Positions 1-9,537 are shown, numbered from the stretch's first letter. The stretch is 49,398 nucleotides of DNA from JAQYVL01 sp964578935 (GCA_964578935.1 CAZOEW010000002.1:1-49398); one strand, 5' to 3'. The notes: generated by a model from the sequence alone, not told the origin. A program made the numbers and translations.

Positions 1-781
1 CTTCAAGGTGTTTGCCTTTTTTTGAAAGCGTTTTTTCCATATACCGGAATCTTTTTTCGAACTTATTTGTAGCATCTCCAAGTGCGGTTTCAGGATGAAA
101 CCCTGCAAACCGGGCAACATTGACCAGGGTGAAAAGAATATCTCCGAATTCAACAGAAGCCTTATCTTCCTCCCCTTTTAAATGAGCTGAATAAAATTCT
201 ATCAACTCCTCTTCCACTTTTGTCATTACCCCTTTGATATCATCCCAGTCAAATCCGGCACCGGCAGCTCGTTCCGAGATTCTGTAGGCCCGAATCAGTG
301 CAGGAAGTTTGACCGGAATGGAATCCAGAATAGAGTGTTCAGGAGACGGTCCGCTTTCTTTTTCTTTGATTTTCCGCCACTGTTCTTTCACATCCCTGAC
401 GGTTTCAATTGTTTTGTCGCCAAAAACGTGCGGATGACGACGAATCATTTTTTCTGTAACGCGTTCGGCAACAGATTTGATGTCAAAATATCCCATCTCT
501 TTATACATGTCGGCAATAAAGATAATATGAAACAGAACATCACCCAACTCTTCACATATCTCTTCCGGAGATCCTGATTTTATGGAGTCTATCAGTTCAT
601 AAACCTCTTCGATGAGATAAATTGACATGGATTTAGGAGTCTGCTTTCTATCCCAGGGGCAACCGTCCGGGCTTCGCAAGGATTTTACAAGGTGAATCAG
701 GCGGTGTATTGCATCAAAGGAGTCTTGCTTTGATTCCGGGTACCATTTTCCAGATGAAGGGTTTGGTCGTGAATCTTCCAA
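1..781 (-). CDS. mazG: Nucleoside triphosphate pyrophosphohydrolase MazG (3' end off the window)
   Basis: MazG hydrolyses NTPs and dNTPs to the monophosphate and pyrophosphate, and is linked to nucleotide-pool cleaning and ppGpp control. Reading the minus strand gives the MazG opening LRSPDGCPWDRKQTPKS, then the metal-binding EExxE plus ExxD helix pair (YLIEEVYEL, CEELGDVLFHII). A second MazG repeat follows (KVEEELIEFYSA, EFGDILFTLVNVARF). About 260 residues are present and the frame is still open at base 1; E. coli MazG has 263, so only a short tail is probably missing. No ATG lies upstream before the stop. TTG at 781 follows an AAGGA sequence about 11 bases earlier and is the likely start. 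It lies 34 bases downstream of cvpA, so the two are probably cotranscribed. Confidence 0.9.
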   Translation of the reverse strand, partial: MEDSRPNPSSGKWYPESKQDSFDAIHRLIHLVKSLRSPDGCPWDRKQTPKSMSIYLIEEVYELIDSIKSGSPEEICEELGDVLFHIIFIADMYKEMGYFDIKSVAERVTEKMIRRHPHVFGDKTIETVRDVKEQWRKIKEKESGPSPEHSILDSIPVKLPALIRAYRISERAAGAGFDWDDIKGVMTKVEEELIEFYSAHLKGEEDKASVEFGDILFTLVNVARFAGFHPETALGDATNKFEKRFRYMEKTLSKKGKHLE

Positions 782-815
782 AGTTTTCGTAATCCTTATT
801 GATTATCGTGAACGG

Positions 816-1288
816 TCAATTCAACTTTTTTGTTATAAATCGGGATATTTTTTCATAACCAAATGATATATAAGGTGAAATAAAGGAGTTTTTTACATAA
901 GAGGAACCTTGGGGCAGGAGCGCTGTAAAGGCAAAAATCAAAACAGCGACAAGTAACATGCCTTTGGCTGCACCAAATCCGGCACCAAAAATACGATCGA
1001 ACCACCCCATCAATACGATTTCCAGTATACTTTTTATCAATTTCCCCATCAAAACGATACAGATAAAGATCGCGGTGAAAATGATAAAAAAACCGACAAT
1101 ATTCAAATATGCCGTGTTTGTAATCCATTTTGAAAGAGCGCCAGCGACCGCGGGGTAATATCGATGTGCTGCAAAGAAACCGCCCAGAACGCCGATAATC
1201 GATGAAAGTTCGCTAACCATTCCCGAAAAAGGCCCCGTATCAGACAGAAAACAAGAATAATGCAGATCAGAATGTCAAATGGATTCAT
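816..1288 (-). pseudogene. cvpA: CvpA family membrane protein, apparently frameshifted
   Basis: CvpA proteins are small inner-membrane proteins with about four helices, needed for colicin V production and envelope homeostasis in E. coli. The protein is split between two frames. ATG 1288 opens with MNPFDILICIILVFCLIRGL, the usual first helix, and then runs out of frame. The overlapping frame continues with MVSELSSIIGVLGGFFAAHR and three further hydrophobic segments to the stop at 816. Adding one G to the GGG at 1222-1224 (minus strand) would join them as ...RGLFRGMVSELSS..., the normal family sequence of about 157 residues. It could be a sequencing error, a true mutation, or, less likely, a start at ATG 1220 giving a 134-residue protein without helix 1. 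It lies directly upstream of mazG. Confidence 0.8.
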
Positions 1289-1612
1289 AGGTTTTTTCTT
1301 TATAATTACAGGGTTTCTGAATTAACAGAGCAGGGATAGCGAGTCAAGATCATTTTAAGGGGGTAATTCGCGCTGCATCCCATATCCGATATTCATGAGG
1401 CTCTGGTTTGAATGGTTTCAGGCAGATAGGGTCATTCTATATGGTGGTTATGATTTTTTTCAAGAAAGACTTGGCTTTCAACTTGTTATTTGTTATTTGC
1501 ATTCCCTCGAAAACCTATGGTATGGAATTAGATTGAAAATAATTATCCGGAGGAATTGCCGGCGAATAATCCGGAACAGGCCTGGTATCCTGAACAAATT
1601 CTGAATCTCCCT
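1289..1612. other. Divergent intergenic region between cvpA and phoH
   Basis: This stretch separates the minus-strand cvpA-mazG pair from the plus-strand phoH operon, so it should hold both promoters. It is AT-rich with repeated TTGTTATTTG-like sequence near 1484-1498, but I could not pick a convincing -35/-10 pair. A strong Shine-Dalgarno-like GGAGGA sits at 1549-1554. It is too close to the in-frame TTG at 1556 and too far from the ATG at 1613 to settle the phoH start. A possible 69-codon plus-strand frame (1395-1604) resembles nothing I know and was not called. Confidence 0.4.
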
Positions 1613-2590
1613 ATGAAAACAAGTGACATCACTGCGAAAGAACTTTCTTTTGCGGATAACAATTTGACCCGTCAGCTTTTTGGAGAGCATAACTGCCATC
1701 TCAAAAGAATCTCAGATGCATTGGAGATCGATATTCATGCAAGGGGAAATACGGTTTTTATTCAGGGGGATGCTATTGAAAATCGTCTTGCCCAGAATGT
1801 TCTGAATCAGCTTTACGGGCTGATTGAAGAAAAATATCCGGTTTATCCAACCGATATCGATCATGCCATACGGATACTCAGTGAAAATGACAAGGCAGAC
1901 CTGAGAGATATTTTTCTGGACACGGTCTTTATAACATCCAAAAAGCGTTCCATTGCTCCAAAAGGGTATGCTCAAAAACAGTATATAGAAGCAATGCGTA
2001 GATTTGATATTGTTTTTGGAATCGGACCGGCAGGAACGGGAAAAACTTATCTGGCTATGGCCATGGCTGTTTCCGCTCTTTCAAAGGGGATTGTGAATCG
2101 AATTATTTTAACCCGGCCCGCTGTCGAGGCGGGGGAGGCTCTCGGTTTTCTGCCGGGTGACCTGGCTGAAAAGGTGGATCCTTATTTAAGACCTCTTTAT
2201 GATGCCCTCCATGATATGATGCGGTTTGAAAAAGTATCCAGTCTCATGGAGCAGGGAGCCATTGAAGTCGCACCGCTGGCTTTTATGCGCGGCAGAACGC
2301 TCAATGACTCCTTTATCATTCTGGATGAAGCTCAAAATACAACAGCAGAGCAGATGAAAATGTTTTTAACTCGCATCGGATTCAGTTCCAAGGCTGTTAT
2401 CACGGGTGATGTAACTCAGATCGACCTTCCCGTCGATCGTTCTTCAGGACTCATTGAAGCCCGCGATATTCTTCAACATATTGAAGGAATCCGTTTTGTA
2501 TTTTTTTCGGATAAGGATGTTGTGCGCCATAAACTGGTACAACAGATTATTAAAGCTTATGAAGAAAAGGGAGAAAACAGGAATTATTGA
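1613..2590 (+). CDS. phoH: PhoH family ATPase (PhoH/YbeZ)
   Basis: A cytoplasmic P-loop ATPase of the PhoH/YbeZ family, usually found beside YbeY and thought to act in RNA and ribosome metabolism. The Walker A is GPAGTGKTYLAMAMA and the Walker B region is FIILDEAQNTT, followed by the family's TGDVTQIDLP motif. The N-terminus, with FADNNLTRQLFGEHN and a KH-like stretch, matches the family. ATG 1613 gives 325 residues beginning MKTSDITAKELSF, the usual start. An in-frame TTG at 1556 would add 19 residues unlike the family. First gene of the phoH-pgpH-ybeY-pdxJ-nnr-tsaE-lysC run; phoH-pgpH-ybeY is a widely conserved order. Confidence 0.92.
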   Translation: MKTSDITAKELSFADNNLTRQLFGEHNCHLKRISDALEIDIHARGNTVFIQGDAIENRLAQNVLNQLYGLIEEKYPVYPTDIDHAIRILSENDKADLRDIFLDTVFITSKKRSIAPKGYAQKQYIEAMRRFDIVFGIGPAGTGKTYLAMAMAVSALSKGIVNRIILTRPAVEAGEALGFLPGDLAEKVDPYLRPLYDALHDMMRFEKVSSLMEQGAIEVAPLAFMRGRTLNDSFIILDEAQNTTAEQMKMFLTRIGFSSKAVITGDVTQIDLPVDRSSGLIEARDILQHIEGIRFVFFSDKDVVRHKLVQQIIKAYEEKGENRNY

Positions 2591-2651
2591 ACCAATTCCT
2601 TGTATAGCTGTTATCGATAGACAACTCGTTGATTTGTAGCAGCATTTGATC

Positions 2652-5063
2652 ATGAATATAGAACTTCAAAAAAAAATGTTAAACAGGTTTATGAGCGATG
2701 GTAAGGGCTTTTCGTGGTTTCTCCTGATATCGGTCAGTGTTGTTTTTACATTGATCCTTTATCCGAACCTGGGGTTGAAAAAATATACCTACAGGCTGGG
2801 TGATGTCGCCAAAAGGGATGTAAAAGCGCCCTTCGATTTTCTAATCGAGGATATGGATGCCACCGCTGAAAAGCGTAAACAGGCTGCAGAGTCGATTCTG
2901 ACAGTGTATGATCATGATACGATCATGGCAGCAAAGATTACAGACCGAATCCAAAGGATTTTTTCCGAAGTTAGAGAGAAAATCAACTTGTTGAAAAAAA
3001 ATTCAGCAACCATTGCCGCCGGGATGGAAGGCAAGACAGAACCCGGCGTCCAGGAAGGAAAACCATCCTACCTGGATGATATCTTGCAGATGAAAGAAAA
3101 ATTTGAACAAAAGATGGGAATTCAGGTCAGCATCGGTGCATATAAGATCTTAATGAAGGAGGAGTTTTCGGAGGAGATCGAAAAACTGATTTGTGAGATC
3201 GTAAACAAGATTCTGTCAAACGGGGTTGTAGCAAACAAGGAGGTGCTTCTCTGGGAAAGTGACAGAGGAATCACATTGCGGAATGTGGAAACGAAAACGG
3301 AGACAACACTTCGAAATTTGAGGCGATTTTATAGTCTGGATCAGGCAAAAACCATGGTAAGGGTTATCGGTGAACCGTTACTTGAGGGGTTCGACTATAC
3401 ACTGAAAAACCTTATTGTTGATTTTTCCCAGAGACTTGTCCATCCCAATATTACCCTTAACCGCAACGAAACAGAGGAGCGTAAAAAAAAGGCCGCAGAA
3501 GAGATTAAACAGATTCTTTATGAGATCAAGGAAGGTGAAATGCTCCTTCGAGAAGGGGAGCGTGTTAAAATATTTCAGCTGAAAAAGCTGGAGTCCCTGC
3601 AGAAGCAGGTAAATAATGAGCAGATATTGACCAGTAAAATTGGTACATTTATGATTGTTATGTGCCTTTTGCTGGTAGTTTATATGCTGAATTTAAAAAA
3701 TCTTGCCATCATGGAGCGGGATCGCAATAAAACACTTCTGTTTATTTCGATCGTTCTGGTGCTTTTTCTGATATTGATCCGGATATCAGCTTCACTGGCC
3801 GATTCTCTTGCTCCATCCGTACCGTTTACGATACCTGCCGTTTCGATGTATTATGGGATACCGATCGCTTCGGGAGCAATGACGGTCTGCCTTTTTATGG
3901 GGATGGAGATCGCTTTCCCTTTCGCGGTGGTTATGGCCCTTTGCACCGCTGTCATTTTTAACAACCGGTTTGATTTTTTTCTTTTCTTCCTTTTGAATAC
4001 CGCTGTAGCAGCATATTGGATGCAACATTGCAGAGAGCGCATCGTTTTTATCAAGGCGGGTCTTAAACTCGGGCTTTTGAATATCGTTTTTGTGACGGCC
4101 GTTAATATGTATATGGCTGATTTTACCATGGTCCAGTTTTTCTGGGATTGGGCTTTTGCCTTCCTCGGGGGAGTGATGGCGGGCATTATTACCGCAGGTG
4201 TGGCTCCCATCGTAGAAAGCACTTTCGGATATACCACCGATATCAAACTGCTGGAGCTTGTCAACCTTGACCGACCGATACTGCGGAGGCTAATGATTGA
4301 AGCTTCCGGAACCTATCACCACTCTGTAATTGTTGGATCCATGGTTGAAGCCGCGGCATCGGCTATCGGCGCCAACCCGCTTCTTGCACGTGTATGCGGA
4401 TATTATCATGATATCGGAAAGATTAAAAAACCTCTCTATTTTATCGAAAACCAGACGAACGGGAAAAACAGGCACGATAAACTCGCCCCCTCCATGTCCG
4501 CTTTAATCTTGATTTCACATGTTAAAGAAGGGGTTGAGTTCGCGAAGAAAAATAAGCTTGGAAAAGCAATTATCGATACGATCAGACAGCATCACGGCAC
4601 AAGCCTTATCAGCTATTTTTATGAGAAATCAAAACAGTTAAAAGGCAAAGAAACGGTCAACATCGATGACTTCAGATATCCTGGACCTAAGCCGCAGACA
4701 AGAGAAGCAGGGCTGGTTATGCTGGCGGATGTGATTGAAGCCGCTTCACGAACACTGGATAATCCTACACCTTCCCGAATTCAGGGATTGGTTCAAAACC
4801 TGATCAACAAGATATTTTCCGACGGTCAGCTTGATAATTGCGAACTGACACTTAAAGATCTGCACAATATCGCAAAAAGCTTCATTAAAATATTAGATGG
4901 GATTTATCACCACCGGATTGAATACCCGGAAACTCCTGCTTCGATTGGCGGAAAGAGGAAAAATGGGCATTCTGATAAGCAACAGACAGAATCGGCTGAA
5001 AGTGACCGAGGACAAGATTCAACAGAAGGCGCAAGTCATCTTAAACGCCTTGGGCAGTCCTGA
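2652..5063 (+). CDS. pgpH: 7TM-HD domain phosphohydrolase, PgpH family
   Basis: A membrane phosphohydrolase of the PgpH family; characterised members degrade c-di-AMP. The order is one N-terminal helix (about residues 18-38), a large extracytoplasmic 7TMR-HDED-type domain to about 320, a block of seven helices (about 325-510), then a cytoplasmic HD domain. Metal ligands are visible in TYHHSVIVGSM and in the HD pair of CGYYHDIGKIKKP, with further histidines in IRQHHGTSL. At about 803 residues it is full length. ATG 2652 is preferred to the in-frame TTG at 2646. The 3' end overlaps ybeY by 101 bases. The substrate here is inferred from family only. Confidence 0.9.
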   Translation: MNIELQKKMLNRFMSDGKGFSWFLLISVSVVFTLILYPNLGLKKYTYRLGDVAKRDVKAPFDFLIEDMDATAEKRKQAAESILTVYDHDTIMAAKITDRIQRIFSEVREKINLLKKNSATIAAGMEGKTEPGVQEGKPSYLDDILQMKEKFEQKMGIQVSIGAYKILMKEEFSEEIEKLICEIVNKILSNGVVANKEVLLWESDRGITLRNVETKTETTLRNLRRFYSLDQAKTMVRVIGEPLLEGFDYTLKNLIVDFSQRLVHPNITLNRNETEERKKKAAEEIKQILYEIKEGEMLLREGERVKIFQLKKLESLQKQVNNEQILTSKIGTFMIVMCLLLVVYMLNLKNLAIMERDRNKTLLFISIVLVLFLILIRISASLADSLAPSVPFTIPAVSMYYGIPIASGAMTVCLFMGMEIAFPFAVVMALCTAVIFNNRFDFFLFFLLNTAVAAYWMQHCRERIVFIKAGLKLGLLNIVFVTAVNMYMADFTMVQFFWDWAFAFLGGVMAGIITAGVAPIVESTFGYTTDIKLLELVNLDRPILRRLMIEASGTYHHSVIVGSMVEAAASAIGANPLLARVCGYYHDIGKIKKPLYFIENQTNGKNRHDKLAPSMSALILISHVKEGVEFAKKNKLGKAIIDTIRQHHGTSLISYFYEKSKQLKGKETVNIDDFRYPGPKPQTREAGLVMLADVIEAASRTLDNPTPSRIQGLVQNLINKIFSDGQLDNCELTLKDLHNIAKSFIKILDGIYHHRIEYPETPASIGGKRKNGHSDKQQTESAESDRGQDSTEGASHLKRLGQS

Positions 5064-5403
5064 GAGCGAATTATCTATTGTGATCGTTGATGACCAGCTC
5101 ATTGCAGAACTGAACTCAGAGTATCTGCATCGAAAAGGCCCTACCAATGTCATTGCGTTTCCCATGCAGGAAGGGGAGTTCACTGGAATTAATCCGAATC
5201 TTTTGGGTGATGTGGTTATTTCCATCGATACCGCTGAAAAGGAAGGAAAAATGGTTGGGATCCGGACCGAGGAAAGATTCGATGAGCTTCTTGTCCATGG
5301 CATTCTTCATCTTTTCGGATATGACCATGAAGGGAGTGAAGATGAGGCCCAGATCATGGAAGGCAAAACCCGCATGCTGATGGAGATTATAAAAGATGTT
5401 TGA
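4963..5403 (+). CDS. ybeY: Endoribonuclease YbeY
   Basis: YbeY is a single-strand-specific, zinc-dependent endoribonuclease for 16S rRNA 3'-end maturation and ribosome quality control. The zinc-binding motif HGILHLFGYDHE is complete near the C-terminus, preceded by the typical TNVIAFPMQEGE. The 146-residue length is normal. The open frame reaches further upstream, but ATG 4963 has a good GAGG site about six bases ahead and gives a standard N-terminus. It lies inside the 3' end of pgpH in another frame, so the two are likely translationally linked. Confidence 0.92.
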   Translation: MGILISNRQNRLKVTEDKIQQKAQVILNALGSPESELSIVIVDDQLIAELNSEYLHRKGPTNVIAFPMQEGEFTGINPNLLGDVVISIDTAEKEGKMVGIRTEERFDELLVHGILHLFGYDHEGSEDEAQIMEGKTRMLMEIIKDV

Positions 5404-5462
5404 ATACAGGTTCCAGCGGGAATGGAGTTTTTGTATTCAGCAGCGATGGAGGTAGGAGATAA

Positions 5463-6182
5463 ATGGCCGGATTAGCGGTAAATGTTGATCACATTGCAAC
5501 CATAAGAGAGGCGAGAAAAGCAAGCTACCCCGACCCCGTGGCAGCTGCCCTTATTGCAGAGATCGCCGGTGCAGACGGGATTGTCGTTCATTTAAGAGAA
5601 GATAGAAGGCATATCCAGGACCGCGACGTAAGAATTTTGAGAAATGTCGTTCAGACCAAACTTATTCTGGAGATGGCTGCCACTGCGGAGATGGTCGGTA
5701 TCGCTCTGGATATTCAACCGGACACCGTAACCCTGGTACCGGAAAGTCGGGAGGAATTGACAACTGAAGGCGGGCTGGATCTTATGGTTCATAAAGGCAG
5801 CATTGCGGAGACGGTGGACACGTTGCAGAACAGCGGTATACCGGTCAGTATTTTTGTTGATCCCGACCCGGAACAGATCAAACTTGCACATCGTGTTAAT
5901 GCATCCATGGTTGAAATTCATACCGGGACATTCTGTGACGCTGCAACTCCGGCAAAAAAAGAGGCCGCCTTTGATAAGATCGTTGATGCAATTAAATTTG
6001 CCCATAAATTGAAGCTGGGAATCAATGCCGGCCACGGAATTTGCTATAATACGATTAAAGATTTCCGGGGACTTCCAGAAATTGACGAATTCAGTATCGG
6101 CCATAGTATTGTTTCGAGGGCAGTCCTTATCGGTATGGAAAAAGCAGTTAAAGAGATGCGTGATTTAATCAAAGATTTATAG
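5463..6182 (+). CDS. pdxJ: Pyridoxine 5'-phosphate synthase
   Basis: PdxJ condenses 1-deoxy-xylulose 5-phosphate with 3-amino-1-hydroxyacetone phosphate to make pyridoxine 5'-phosphate, the last ring-forming step of the DXP-dependent vitamin B6 pathway. The protein starts with the diagnostic LAVNVDHIATIREAR, then ADGIVVHLREDRRHI, VEIHTGTFCD and LGINAGHGICYNT, which form the phosphate site and catalytic positions of the TIM barrel. At 239 residues it is full length. A GGAGGT-type site lies just upstream. The next gene, nnr, begins 21 bases later; the acpS gene often found at this junction is absent. Confidence 0.95.
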   Translation: MAGLAVNVDHIATIREARKASYPDPVAAALIAEIAGADGIVVHLREDRRHIQDRDVRILRNVVQTKLILEMAATAEMVGIALDIQPDTVTLVPESREELTTEGGLDLMVHKGSIAETVDTLQNSGIPVSIFVDPDPEQIKLAHRVNASMVEIHTGTFCDAATPAKKEAAFDKIVDAIKFAHKLKLGINAGHGICYNTIKDFRGLPEIDEFSIGHSIVSRAVLIGMEKAVKEMRDLIKDL

Positions 6183-6203
6183 ATGGTATAGGGGAATCAG
6201 TCT

Positions 6204-7799
6204 ATGTATCTTGTTACTGCAGAGGAAATGCAGTCAATGGATCGAGAGACCATTCAGTCATTCGGCATTCCCGGACAGGTGTTAATGGAAAATGCCGGCC
6301 GAGGCGCAGTCAGAATGCTGATCGAGAAATTTCCTGATCTGCAGAAAAAAAAGGTCGGAATCGCTGCAGGTCCCGGCAATAATGGGGGGGATGGTTTTGT
6401 AATTGCGAGATACTTAAAGAGTTATGATATTGAGGCTACCGTTTATCTGCTCTCGGAGAAGAAAAAGGTTCGGGGTGATGCGGAGGCCAACTTGAAATTG
6501 CTCTTTCCTCTTGAAATTCCGGTGATAGAAATTCCGGATATGAAAACGCTTCAGAAGCAGATGGACTCAATCCTTGATCAAGACGTATGGGTGGATGCCA
6601 TATTTGGAACCGGATTAAAAAAAGAGGTAACCGGTTATTTTTTCGAGGCGATCACGGTTATCAATAAATCCGGAAAACCTGTTTTTGCGGTTGATATCCC
6701 CTCGGGACTTGATTCTGATACCGGGCAGCCTCATGGGGTAAGCATCAAAGCAGATGCCACTGCAACATTCGCCTTCGCCAAGATCGGTCAACTATTATTT
6801 CCGGGAGCGGATTATACTGGCGAATTGGGAATCATTGATATTGGAATCCCGACCCATATCGTAGAAAAAGAAACACCCGGACAATCTCTTTTGACGCTAT
6901 CCTCGGTTCGTGGTGAATATCGACCGCGCCCTTCGGATGCGCATAAGGGTATTACCGGACATTTGCTTGTCATTGCCGGATCGCCGGGAAAGACAGGAGC
7001 CGCAGTAATGACAGCAGTGTCCGCCATGAGGGCGGGAGCAGGTCTGGTGACACTGGGTGTTCCGGCCGGCTTGCATTCTGTTCTTGGATCCCAGGTGCTG
7101 GAGGTTATGACGGTGCCTCTTATTGAAACCGTCGATGGTGTGCTGGACACCTCATCCGATAAGATGATCTTTTCACTTCTCCAGGATAAAAAATGCCTTG
7201 CGATCGGCCCAGGTCTGGGAACCGACTTTTCTACTCGAGAGCTTTTCATAAAGATACTCAAAAAGGTCAAAGTCCCGCTTGTCATTGATGCCGACGGGCT
7301 CAATATGCTTGCCGAAAATACCGAGATATTGAAACAGGTGGATGTCCCTGTCATTTTGACACCGCATCCAGGTGAGATGGCCAGGCTCAGCCGTTTAACC
7401 GTTACAAAAATTCAGGAGGACCGGGTATCTGTTTCAAGAATGTTTGCCAAAGAATTCAACGTGCATCTTGTTCTAAAGGGAGCGAGTACCGTGATCGCCC
7501 ATCCGGATGGCAGGATTTTTATCTGCCCGACCGGAAATAAAGGAATGGCCTCCGGGGGCATGGGGGATGCACTGACCGGCGTTATTGCCGGACTTCTCGC
7601 CCAGGGATATTCGCCGGAATCATCTACTCACCTCGGCGTCTGGCTTCACGGCGCATCCGCTGATGCCCTTGCCGACTCAAAAGGCGTCATCGGTTTTCTT
7701 GCTTCAGAGGTGATCTCGGAAATTCCTTCATTGATTTCGATACTGGAAAACGGAGGGGCTTTCGTAACCAATCGGACGCCTGTATGTCGGGGACTTTAG
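6204..7799 (+). CDS. nnr: Bifunctional NAD(P)H-hydrate epimerase / ADP-dependent dehydratase
   Basis: This two-domain enzyme repairs hydrated NAD(P)H. The N-terminal epimerase (YjeF_N/NnrE, about residues 1-215) shows AGPGNNGGDGFVIARYL and VDAIFGTGL. The C-terminal ribokinase-like dehydratase (NnrD, about 225-510) shows HKGITGHLLVIAGSPGKTGA, AIGPGLGTD, LTPHPGEMARL and the GMASGGMGDALTGVIAG motif with the catalytic Asp. The 531-residue length is usual for the fused form. Its last 16 bases overlap the tsaE start, implying coupling. Confidence 0.94.
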   Translation: MYLVTAEEMQSMDRETIQSFGIPGQVLMENAGRGAVRMLIEKFPDLQKKKVGIAAGPGNNGGDGFVIARYLKSYDIEATVYLLSEKKKVRGDAEANLKLLFPLEIPVIEIPDMKTLQKQMDSILDQDVWVDAIFGTGLKKEVTGYFFEAITVINKSGKPVFAVDIPSGLDSDTGQPHGVSIKADATATFAFAKIGQLLFPGADYTGELGIIDIGIPTHIVEKETPGQSLLTLSSVRGEYRPRPSDAHKGITGHLLVIAGSPGKTGAAVMTAVSAMRAGAGLVTLGVPAGLHSVLGSQVLEVMTVPLIETVDGVLDTSSDKMIFSLLQDKKCLAIGPGLGTDFSTRELFIKILKKVKVPLVIDADGLNMLAENTEILKQVDVPVILTPHPGEMARLSRLTVTKIQEDRVSVSRMFAKEFNVHLVLKGASTVIAHPDGRIFICPTGNKGMASGGMGDALTGVIAGLLAQGYSPESSTHLGVWLHGASADALADSKGVIGFLASEVISEIPSLISILENGGAFVTNRTPVCRGL

Positions 7800-8284
7800 T
7801 GATTTCGATTATAACGTATTCTCATAAAGAAACCTGCCTTTTTGGAGAAATTGTGGGGGAAATTGTACCAAAAGGGACGGTTTTAACCCTGGAGGGGGAT
7901 CTTGGAAGTGGAAAAACCACTCTGGTTCAGGGGCTTGCAAAAGGTCTGGGTGTCTCCGACACGTACTATATTACCAGTCCGACATATACCCTGATTCATG
8001 AATACACGGGGAAATGTCGATTTTTTCATGTTGATTTATACCGTGTGACAAATCCATTGGACCTGGAAGAACTTGGATTTGAAGAAATGCTTTCCGGAGA
8101 CGGTGTCGTTGCCATTGAATGGCCGGACAGATTACCCCGAAATTATGCGGCAACATGCCTCTCCATCAAATTAGATACGGTGGATGAAGATATTCGAAAA
8201 ATTATAATAAGTTCGCGTGGACTTGAGAATAAAGATCTGATAGGAGAGATCGGAAAAAAACTTAAGGAGAGAAAATGGCACTGA
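7784..8284 (+). CDS. tsaE: tRNA N6-threonylcarbamoyladenosine biosynthesis ATPase TsaE
   Basis: TsaE is the small ATPase that works with TsaB and TsaD to make the t6A37 modification of ANN-decoding tRNAs. Diagnostic features are the Walker A in LEGDLGSGKTTLVQG, the following ITSPTYTLIHEY, the FFHVDLYRV switch and the IEWPDRLP segment. At 166 residues it is normal or slightly long; the C-terminal 30 residues are lysine-rich and variable. It overlaps nnr upstream by 16 bases and lysC downstream by 10 bases, so translation of the three is probably coupled. Confidence 0.94.
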   Translation: MSGTLVISIITYSHKETCLFGEIVGEIVPKGTVLTLEGDLGSGKTTLVQGLAKGLGVSDTYYITSPTYTLIHEYTGKCRFFHVDLYRVTNPLDLEELGFEEMLSGDGVVAIEWPDRLPRNYAATCLSIKLDTVDEDIRKIIISSRGLENKDLIGEIGKKLKERKWH

Positions 8285-9513
8285 TTGTTCAAAAGTACGG
8301 CGGCACCTCGGTGGGTGACATCCAGCGTATCCGCAGGGTAGCGGAACGTGTCGCAAAAACGTATGATAATGGAAACGATGTGGTTATTATTTTATCTGCC
8401 ATGGCAGGTGTAACGGATAAACTCATTCAGCTGGCTAACGAAGCCTCCCCGTCTCCGGACAAGCGCGAGCTTGATGTGCTTCTCTCAACCGGAGAACAGA
8501 CAACGGTTGCCCTTCTTGCAATGATGTTGAAGTCGATGGGTTATGCCGCAACCTCTCTTCTGGGCTTTCAGGCAGATATCCGCACGGATGCGCATGCATG
8601 CAGCGCTCGAATAATAAGTATCGGGGCGGACCGTATCCACGACTTGATCAAAAACCGTCAGATTGTTGTTGTAGCTGGCTTTCAGGGCCATGATGAGAAC
8701 GGCAACATTACCACTCTCGGCAGAGGCGGCTCCGACACATCGGCGGTTGCAATTGCCGCGGCAATCAACGCTGATTCATGTGAAATATACACGGACGTTG
8801 ATGGTATTTATACGACGGACCCAAATATTTGTGACAGGGCCAGAAAACTGGATCGAATTTCTTATGATGAAATGCTTGAAATGTCCAGTCTGGGAGCAAA
8901 AGTGCTTCAGATCCGATCAGTGGAGTTCGCGAAAAAGTATAATGTCCCCGTACATGTGAGATCATCATTTAACGAGGAGGTAGGAACCATGGTAGTTAAT
9001 GAAGACGCTGCAATGGAACGCCTTGTGGTATCAGGGGTTACCTGCAATAAAGATCAGGCCCGAATTACGTTAAAAAAGGTTCCGGATCAGCCCGGCATAT
9101 CTGCAAAAATATTTACTCCTTTAGCGGAAGCGCAAATTCAGGTTGACATGATCATTCAGAATACGCGGACCGGAGGAGAGACGGATCTGACCTTTACGGT
9201 TTCAAAAGCTGATTTTAGAAGGGCAGAGGAAATTTCCAGAAAAGTTGCGAAAGAGATCGGTGCGGTGGATGTGCTTACGGCTGAAGGCATCGCAAAAGTT
9301 TCCGTTGTCGGAGTAGGTATGAAAAACCATTCCGGTGTTGCAGCAACCATGTTTTCAGCTCTTGCCGGAGAAAATATAAACATACGGCTGATCAGCACTT
9401 CAGAAATCAGGATCTCCTGTATGATCGAAGAAAAGTATTCCGAACTCGCGGTGCGCGTGCTTCACTCCGCTTTTGACCTGGACAGGGAGACTTTGAGTCA
9501 GGAAGAACGGTAA
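8275..9513 (+). CDS. lysC: Aspartate kinase
   Basis: Aspartokinase makes aspartyl phosphate, the entry step to lysine, methionine and threonine. The N-terminal kinase domain opens with the signature VQKYGGTSVGD and has LSTGEQTT and GRGGSDTSAVAIA for substrate and ATP binding. Two ACT domains follow from about residue 265 (ITLKKVPDQPGISAKIF and VSVVGVGMKNHSGVAATMF), as in allosterically inhibited single-function enzymes. The 412-residue length is typical. A GGAGAG site inside the end of tsaE precedes the ATG. Last gene of the operon; a 526-base gap follows. Confidence 0.95.
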   Translation: MALIVQKYGGTSVGDIQRIRRVAERVAKTYDNGNDVVIILSAMAGVTDKLIQLANEASPSPDKRELDVLLSTGEQTTVALLAMMLKSMGYAATSLLGFQADIRTDAHACSARIISIGADRIHDLIKNRQIVVVAGFQGHDENGNITTLGRGGSDTSAVAIAAAINADSCEIYTDVDGIYTTDPNICDRARKLDRISYDEMLEMSSLGAKVLQIRSVEFAKKYNVPVHVRSSFNEEVGTMVVNEDAAMERLVVSGVTCNKDQARITLKKVPDQPGISAKIFTPLAEAQIQVDMIIQNTRTGGETDLTFTVSKADFRRAEEISRKVAKEIGAVDVLTAEGIAKVSVVGVGMKNHSGVAATMFSALAGENINIRLISTSEIRISCMIEEKYSELAVRVLHSAFDLDRETLSQEER

Positions 9514-9537
9514 ACGTTCAATACATGTCATCCTTTC

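Noticed and set aside
1395..1604. 69-codon plus-strand frame upstream of phoH
   Set aside because: No family resemblance, no ribosome site, and it overlaps the phoH leader in a different frame; looks like chance.
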